Positions 7,710 through 11,223 of a DNA stretch of 11,223 nt are shown here, piece after piece. Origin of the DNA: an uncultured Eubacteriales bacterium (GTDB taxonomy: Bacteria; Bacillota; Clostridia; Oscillospirales; Oscillospiraceae). Position numbers and translations under genes: made by a program. How positions within the stretch are numbered: the stretch's first letter is position 1; every line of letters starts with the position of its first letter. The stretch covers positions 1-11,223 of the forward strand of contig CABSFY010000076.1 in NCBI GenBank assembly GCA_902477055.1, given 5' to 3'. The notes beneath the pieces are model-generated. The model was not told where the DNA came from, searched no databases, and saw only the letters and a list, made by a program, of their open reading frames with translations.

Positions 7710-8513
7710 ATGCGAAGGAGCAGAGGGCTGATAGAAAGCGGACGGATCGTCTATCTGCCCATCGGTCAGATCCGTCCGAACCCGTCGCAGCCGCGGCGGA
7801 TCTTTGACCCGGAGGGCCTGCGCGAGCTTGCCGCGAGCATCGAGCAGTACGGCATTTTGCAGCCGCTCACCGTCCGCCGCAGCGGGGGAGACTATGAGCT
7901 GGTGGCGGGCGAACGGCGGCTCCGGGCGGCGCGGATGGCGGGCTGCCATGAGGTGCCGTGCATTTTTCTGTCGGTGGACGAGGAGCAGTCGGGCATGGTG
8001 GCGCTGGTGGAGAATTTGCAGCGCCGCGATCTGGACTACATCGAGGAGGCCGAGGGCCTGTCGCGGCTCATGCGCCTGTACGGGCTGAGTCAGGAGCAGG
8101 CGGCGGCGAAGGTCGGCAAGAGCCAGAGCGCCGTGGCCAACAAGCTGCGGCTGCTGCGGCACAGTCCGGCGGTGCTGGCGCGGCTGCGGGAAAATCACCT
8201 GTCCGAGCGCCACGCCCGCGCCCTTCTGCGGCTGGCCACGGAGGAGGAGCGGCTCGCGGTGCTGGAGGTGATCGTCAGCCGCGAGCTGAACGTGGCCAAG
8301 ACCGAGGCGTACATCGATGCGTACCTTGCCCGCCGGGAGGAGCGGCCCAAGGGAATGCGCAAGCTGATCGTGCGGGACGTGCGGCTGTTTCTCAACAGCG
8401 TGAACCACTCGCTCGAGCTGGTGCGCGGCGCGGGCATCAACGCCCAGACCTCGCAGGAGGAAACGGAAAACGAGATCGTCCTGACCATCCGCCTCCCCAA
8501 ACGCGCCGGCTGA
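7710..8513 (+). CDS. noc: ParB/Spo0J-family protein, Noc-like (nucleoid occlusion)
   Basis: A 267-residue ParB-family CTPase clamp. The N-terminal CTP-binding domain (about 12-105) has PSQPRR (25-30), GERRLRAA (67-74) and ENLQRRDL (101-108); the helix-turn-helix region is about 125-150 (GLSQEQAAAKVGKSQSAVAN); a C-terminal dimerisation domain follows (about 215-265). At the positions known to separate parS-binding ParB from Noc, it has Q139, K145, R150 and R167, matching or resembling the Noc set (Gln, Lys, Lys, Arg). This suggests recognition of Noc-type sites. It lacks the N-terminal amphipathic extension of Bacillus Noc, so membrane binding is not supported. ATG 7710 is chosen because GGGAGG (7697-7702) is seven bases ahead; the frame is open further upstream to 7599 but without family similarity. 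No parA or oriC-type neighbours are present; it appears monocistronic. The ParB family is certain, the Noc subtype likely. Confidence 0.85.
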   Translation: MRRSRGLIESGRIVYLPIGQIRPNPSQPRRIFDPEGLRELAASIEQYGILQPLTVRRSGGDYELVAGERRLRAARMAGCHEVPCIFLSVDEEQSGMVALVENLQRRDLDYIEEAEGLSRLMRLYGLSQEQAAAKVGKSQSAVANKLRLLRHSPAVLARLRENHLSERHARALLRLATEEERLAVLEVIVSRELNVAKTEAYIDAYLARREERPKGMRKLIVRDVRLFLNSVNHSLELVRGAGINAQTSQEETENEIVLTIRLPKRAG

Positions 8514-8520
8514 ATCCGAT

Positions 8521-8556
8521 ACCGTGCAGACGGGGGACCGTTTGCGCGGTTTTTTA
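8521..8556 (+). terminator. Rho-independent terminator after noc/parB
   Basis: A 13-bp stem ACCGTGCAGACGG / CCGTTTGCGCGGT (8521-8533 with 8538-8550) with two G-U pairs, loop GGGA, followed by TTTTT. It starts eight bases after the stop codon. Confidence 0.9.
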
Positions 8557-8576
8557 TCTTGTTTTTCAAATCCGTT

Positions 8577-8599
8577 CGTAGGACGGGAGGTCCCGCCCG
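8577..8599 (+). repeat. Degenerate CGTAGGG hairpin unit
   Basis: CGTAG followed by GGACGGGA / TCCCGCCC with one mismatch. It is a shorter, decayed relative of the units at 5830 and 9194. The stretch 8600-8743 after it shows no gene, repeat or signal that I can support. Confidence 0.55.
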
Positions 8600-8743
8600 C
8601 CGCTGCCGGCGCTATCGCTTCGTACATCCGAAAAGGTCTTCTCGAAACCGTCCTCCTCCCCTGTGGACGCGGGGGCGGGCGTTGCTGACCATGGGATTCC
8701 GTATGAATTTATCGAAAAATTGACCGGCCGTCGGCGTGCGCTC

Positions 8744-8772
8744 TTGACATCCCGCGCTGCGATTGGTATACT
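8744..8772 (+). promoter_or_regulatory. Sigma-A promoter of the cobalamin riboswitch transcript
   Basis: Perfect -35 TTGACA (8744-8749), 17-bp spacer, -10 TATACT (8767-8772). Predicted start near 8779, about ten bases before the aptamer. Confidence 0.92.
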
Positions 8773-8787
8773 TAACTTTAATAGAAC

Positions 8788-8968
8788 AGGACTCGAAGTG
8801 CCGCCGTTTTCGTCCGGGATACGGCGGAGAATAGGAAATCGGGTGCAAGCCCCGAACGGTACCGCCGCTGTGATCGCGGAGGCCGTGCGCAGGGACGAAA
8901 GTCCGCCATTGGGAAACCGAGAAGGCCGCGCACGCGCCGTCGATGCGACAGTCAGAAGACCTGCTTTG
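8788..8968 (+). ncRNA. Cobalamin (B12) riboswitch aptamer
   Basis: Conserved blocks of the cobalamin riboswitch (Rfam RF00174 family) occur in the right order: GAAGTGCCGCCG (8795-8806), GAATAGGAA (8829-8837), CGGGTGCAAGCCCCG (8840-8854), CGGTACCGCCGCTGTGA (8857-8873), GCCATTGGGAAACCGAGAAGGC (broken here as GCCATTGGG, AAACCGAG, AAGGC, 8905-8925) and the B12 box AGTCAGAAGACCTGC (8950-8964). Binding of adenosylcobalamin or a related cobalamin is known to turn off downstream genes in this family. It has its own strong promoter and is followed by alternative hairpins ending in a terminator, so control is probably by transcription termination. No gene begins within 490 bases after the terminator; the first is the DUF4430 protein at 9557. 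Confidence 0.95.
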
Positions 8969-8972
8969 AGCC

Positions 8973-9058
8973 GCCCCGGTCCTCGAAATCCGAGCGCCGG
9001 GGCAAATCGCTGACCCAAAACCGGGGGCTGCAACAACCGTTGCCGCCCCGGTTTTTTT
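8973..9058 (+). terminator. Riboswitch expression platform: alternative hairpins and intrinsic terminator
   Basis: Hairpin 1 pairs GCCCCGG (8973-8979) with CCGGGGC (8997-9003). The terminator pairs AAAACCGGGG (9017-9026) with CCCCGGTTTT (9046-9055) plus GCAAC with GTTGC (9030-9034 with 9039-9043), loop AACC, followed by a T run to 9058. Because GCCCCGG occurs again at 9045-9051 and CCGGGG again at 9021-9026, segment 8973-8979 could also pair with 9021-9026 and dissolve the terminator. The repeated complementary segments are seen; which state cobalamin favours is inferred from the family (bound means off). Confidence 0.85.
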
Positions 9059-9063
9059 ATCCC

Positions 9064-9514
9064 CGCCACTTGCTGAATTCCGATCGCCGCGTAGGGGCCG
9101 ATGCCCACATCGGCCCGTGCAGGAACGATCGATAGACGCTCGTAGGGGGCGGCGTCCCCGACGCCCCGCGTGCAGGCAGTGCCGAAATCCGCTCGTAGGG
9201 CGGGGCGCCCTCACCCCGCCGCGAATTCCGTACCGACTATCGTTTCACGCCGTGGGGCGGTCATTGACCGCCCGTTGCAGGCACCACCGACGAGTGAATC
9301 GTGGTCAGCGGTTAGTGGTCAGTGAAGGTGTGCCTGACGGCACGGATTGAAATCCGCTGCGGCGGGGTTCTCTCCTTCAGTCACGGCTTCGCCGTGCCAG
9401 CTCCCTCATCAGAGGGAGCCTTCAGATGGTACGCAGTCGTGAGGGAAGGATTGCATTCTTGCGCTAAGCGTATGAATGGCGGGCTTTGCCCGCCAATTGC
9501 AGGCACTTCGATAT
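9064..9514. repeat. Repeat cluster between the riboswitch and the DUF4430 gene
   Basis: About 450 bases without a gene. Units in order: GGGCCGATG/CATCGGCCC hairpin (9095-9103 with 9108-9116); GGCGTC/GACGCC hairpin (9151-9156 with 9160-9165); a 37-base CGTAGGG unit (9194-9230) nearly identical to the complement of 125-161; GGCGGTCA-T-TGACCGCC palindrome (about 9255-9272); imperfect tandem GTGGTCAG copies (9301-9308 and 9315-9322); a tandem-hairpin unit with CACGGC/GCCGTG (9382-9387 with 9391-9396) and GCTCCCTC/GAGGGAGC (9400-9407 with 9412-9419); and GCAGGCACTTCGATAT (9499-9514), shared with 5590-5605. Several modules are separated by TGCAGGCA-like joints. Confidence 0.8.
9194..9230 (+). repeat. 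CGTAGGG hairpin unit (GGCGGGGCG type)
   Basis: A 37-base unit with arms GGCGGGG/CCCCGCC and flank GCGAATTCCG. By eye one base differs from the complement of 125-161; this T-to-C change is not compensated, leaving one mismatch in the stem. Confidence 0.88.
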
Positions 9515-9556
9515 ACATTATAGCAATACAAACCCAAAACGGAAGGAGGAGGTCGA

Positions 9557-11223
9557 ATGAAGCGGTATCTTTTGCGGGGCGTTTGCGTCCTGCTGCTGAT
9601 CGGGCTGCTGGCCGGGGCGCTGACGGCGCTGCTGTCGGCGGAGCGGCAGCTTCCGGCCTCCCCGGATACGGCCCTCACGCCGCTGTCGCCCGACCGGATG
9701 CTGACCGACCGCGAGCCGCCCAGCGAACCGCCGACGGAGCCCACCGAGCCGACCGAACCGCCCAGCGAACCGGAAACGGAGCCGGAAACCGTGCCGCAGA
9801 CGGAGCCTGCGACCGACCCGTCGCAGCCCCCGGAAACGCAGCCCGGCACGGAGCCGGTCACGGAGCCTGCGACCGAGCCGCTGCCGACGGATGGGCCGGC
9901 CCCTACGCCGGAGCCGGAGCAGCCGCATATTGTGACCAATCTGGAAAACCGCGTCTGGACCCCGGACGAGCTGTCGGACGGCGTTCTGCCGTTTTATGCG
10001 TATGCCGCAGGCGAGGGTGAGCTGTCCGTGCGCGTCTACTGGAAGCCCACGACCTCCTCGGCCAACAACGGTACCCGCCTCACACCCTCGGACGACAGAA
10101 ATTTCTCCGTCCGTATGACGCTGAACACGAACTATCAATTTACGATCTATCTCTACCGCGACGGGAAGCAATTCGGCTCGCCTGCGGTGTTTTACGTTTC
10201 CTACCGCGCGTCGCTGGCCGATGACGACCATCCTACCGTGGGCGATGCGCCGCCGGTCGTCCGGACCAATCGCGACGGCATCACGACCCCGGTCAAAACC
10301 TCAACGTTCACGCTCGTCGTGACCGCTCGCAAGGGGACGGACGGCAAGCCGCTGTACGCCGACCACCTCAACGTCCGGCTCGACGGCGAGCTGCTGACGA
10401 ACCCGACGGGCAACGCCATATCGGGTTATGAATACGTGCTTTCCCTTGAGCCGCCCCAGCGCGGCGACGAGCGGCTGTATACCATTACGGTACTCGCGTG
10501 GGATGACGAGGGAAACTCTGCGCTGCACACGGTCGAGTTGATCTACCAGCCGGTTTCCGACGGCGACCGCCTCGGCACCGCGACCGTCCGCATCGACGCG
10601 ACCACCGTCGGCCTCGGCATCGTTGACGTGACCACCTGCGAGGTGCGGCAGGGCGACACGGCGGCACAGACGCTCCTGCAAGCGCTGGAGGAGCTGGGCT
10701 ACGACCCGGTGGTTTACGACGGCTCACCGAAGAAAAACGGCGGCTTCTATCTCATTCGCCTCTGGCGCGGCGATCTGTTATACGGCGCAAATATCGACGA
10801 CCGTCTTTGGACGCTCATCCTGCGCGACGGTATCTCCCTGACCGGCACGCCGGACGGTGACAGCCTTGGCGAACACGACTACACATGGGGCGCGGGCTGG
10901 ATGTACGATGTCAACGGCTACTATCCGGGCAAGGGCCTTTCGGAATGGAGCCTGAATGACGGTGATGTTCTGTCCCTGCGCTTTACCCTCGCATGGGGCA
11001 AGGACGTGGACGGCTACGGCGCAAGCGGCGGGATGTACGGCTCGCTTTCGAGCTACTGCGGCATCTGGCGCGACGGCGCGTTCTATCCGCTGGAGCACAG
11101 CTTCGTCGAAACCGCCCGTGTTGCGCCGACCGAAACCGAGGACGGCTATGTCGAACGGACGTGTGAAAAATGCGGCGAAGTCGAACGCGAAACCCTCCCC
11201 GCCACCGGCCCCGCCCCGACGTA
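9557..11223 (+). CDS. Secreted or anchored surface protein with DUF4430 (transcobalamin C-terminal-like) domain, 3' end cut
   Basis: 555 residues are visible and the frame is still open at the window edge. In order: a basic start and hydrophobic segment (about 7-28), a signal peptide or anchor; a Pro/Thr/Glu-rich linker (52-123) typical of a wall-spanning stalk; two beta-rich, Ig-like regions (about 125-217 and 236-333); a DUF4430 domain (about 341-488) with VRQGDTAAQTLLQALEELGY and GAGWMYDVNGYYPGKG (445-460), LNDGD (466-470) and WGKDVDGYG (480-488); then HSFVETARVAPTETEDG...CEKCG (Cys536, Cys539), a repeat-like domain common in clostridial surface proteins. DUF4430 is related to the beta domain of transcobalamin and intrinsic factor, but DUF4430 proteins do not all bind B12. 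AAGGAGG (9543-9549) is seven bases before ATG. No convincing promoter is close (a poor TTGCAG/TATAGC at 9497 and 9519), so transcription from the riboswitch promoter at 8744 is possible. Confidence 0.85.
   Translation, partial: MKRYLLRGVCVLLLIGLLAGALTALLSAERQLPASPDTALTPLSPDRMLTDREPPSEPPTEPTEPTEPPSEPETEPETVPQTEPATDPSQPPETQPGTEPVTEPATEPLPTDGPAPTPEPEQPHIVTNLENRVWTPDELSDGVLPFYAYAAGEGELSVRVYWKPTTSSANNGTRLTPSDDRNFSVRMTLNTNYQFTIYLYRDGKQFGSPAVFYVSYRASLADDDHPTVGDAPPVVRTNRDGITTPVKTSTFTLVVTARKGTDGKPLYADHLNVRLDGELLTNPTGNAISGYEYVLSLEPPQRGDERLYTITVLAWDDEGNSALHTVELIYQPVSDGDRLGTATVRIDATTVGLGIVDVTTCEVRQGDTAAQTLLQALEELGYDPVVYDGSPKKNGGFYLIRLWRGDLLYGANIDDRLWTLILRDGISLTGTPDGDSLGEHDYTWGAGWMYDVNGYYPGKGLSEWSLNDGDVLSLRFTLAWGKDVDGYGASGGMYGSLSSYCGIWRDGAFYPLEHSFVETARVAPTETEDGYVERTCEKCGEVERETLPATGPAPT

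Noticed and set aside
9090..9272. Possible CRISPR-like array because of regularly placed repeats
   Set aside because: The units differ in stem sequence and spacing, the stretches between them are other repeats, and no cas gene is present.
9497..9524. TTGCAG / TATAGC as a promoter for the DUF4430 gene
   Set aside because: Both boxes match poorly, the spacer is 16 bp, and the -35 lies in a dispersed repeat; too weak to list as a promoter.
9409..9939. Minus-strand frame with Gly-Ser-Val repeats resembling a repetitive surface protein
   Set aside because: It is the complement of the Pro-Thr-Glu codon repeats of the DUF4430 protein linker.
9322..10020. 232-codon frame overlapping the start of the DUF4430 gene
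   Set aside because: Crosses repeats, then becomes Ala/Gly/Arg-rich as a shifted reading of the Pro/Thr/Glu linker; the frame from ATG 9557 has signal, linker and domain.

Overview
The window looks like a chromosomal segment of a high-GC, low-oxygen-type Bacillota (class Clostridia). My best guess is an uncultured Oscillospirales/Ruminococcaceae gut bacterium. The reasons are: the hrcA-grpE-dnaK-dnaJ order with a perfect CIRCE operator; a Gram-positive-type DnaK without the N-terminal insertion of proteobacterial DnaK; strong AGGAGG ribosome binding sites; sigma-A promoters with 17-bp spacers; a Noc-like ParB; and GC-rich intergenic hairpin repeats. The taxon is an inference; the gene identities are much firmer.

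Layout. (1) 1-199: remnants of two intergenic repeat families. (2) 200-520, minus strand: a CsoR-type copper-sensing repressor, divergent from the chaperone operon. (3) 652-5535: heat-shock operon. A consensus promoter and CIRCE lead into hrcA, grpE (TTG start) and dnaK, then an internal hairpin terminator, dnaJ and a final terminator. HrcA represses by binding CIRCE; DnaK, DnaJ and GrpE form the Hsp70 cycle. (4) 5536-6034: a gene-free block of mosaic hairpin repeats bounded by 33-bp imperfect inverted repeats. (5) 6035-7308: a promoter, an unrecognised three-helix membrane protein whose start is disturbed at a G tract, a small putative lipoprotein, and a terminator, probably one transcription unit. 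(6) 7309-7709: another repeat element and a split inverted repeat resembling Noc-binding half sites. (7) 7710-8556: a ParB/Noc-family gene whose recognition helix carries Noc-type residues, followed by a strong terminator. (8) 8744-9058: a promoter, cobalamin riboswitch, alternative hairpins and a terminator. (9) 9059-9556: a dense repeat cluster. (10) 9557 to the window edge: a secreted or anchored surface protein with a Pro/Thr/Glu-rich linker, two beta-rich regions, a DUF4430 (transcobalamin C-terminal-like) domain and the start of a CxxC-containing tail; its 3' end is missing.

The most interesting points are three. A cobalamin riboswitch lies upstream of, but about 500 nt away from, a surface protein with a transcobalamin-like domain, suggesting a B12-controlled surface factor whose leader may have been invaded by repeats. 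The ParB homologue looks like Noc by its specificity residues and has Noc-site-like half sites just upstream. The intergenic repeats show compensatory base changes between copies, so their hairpin structure, not only their sequence, appears to be maintained.
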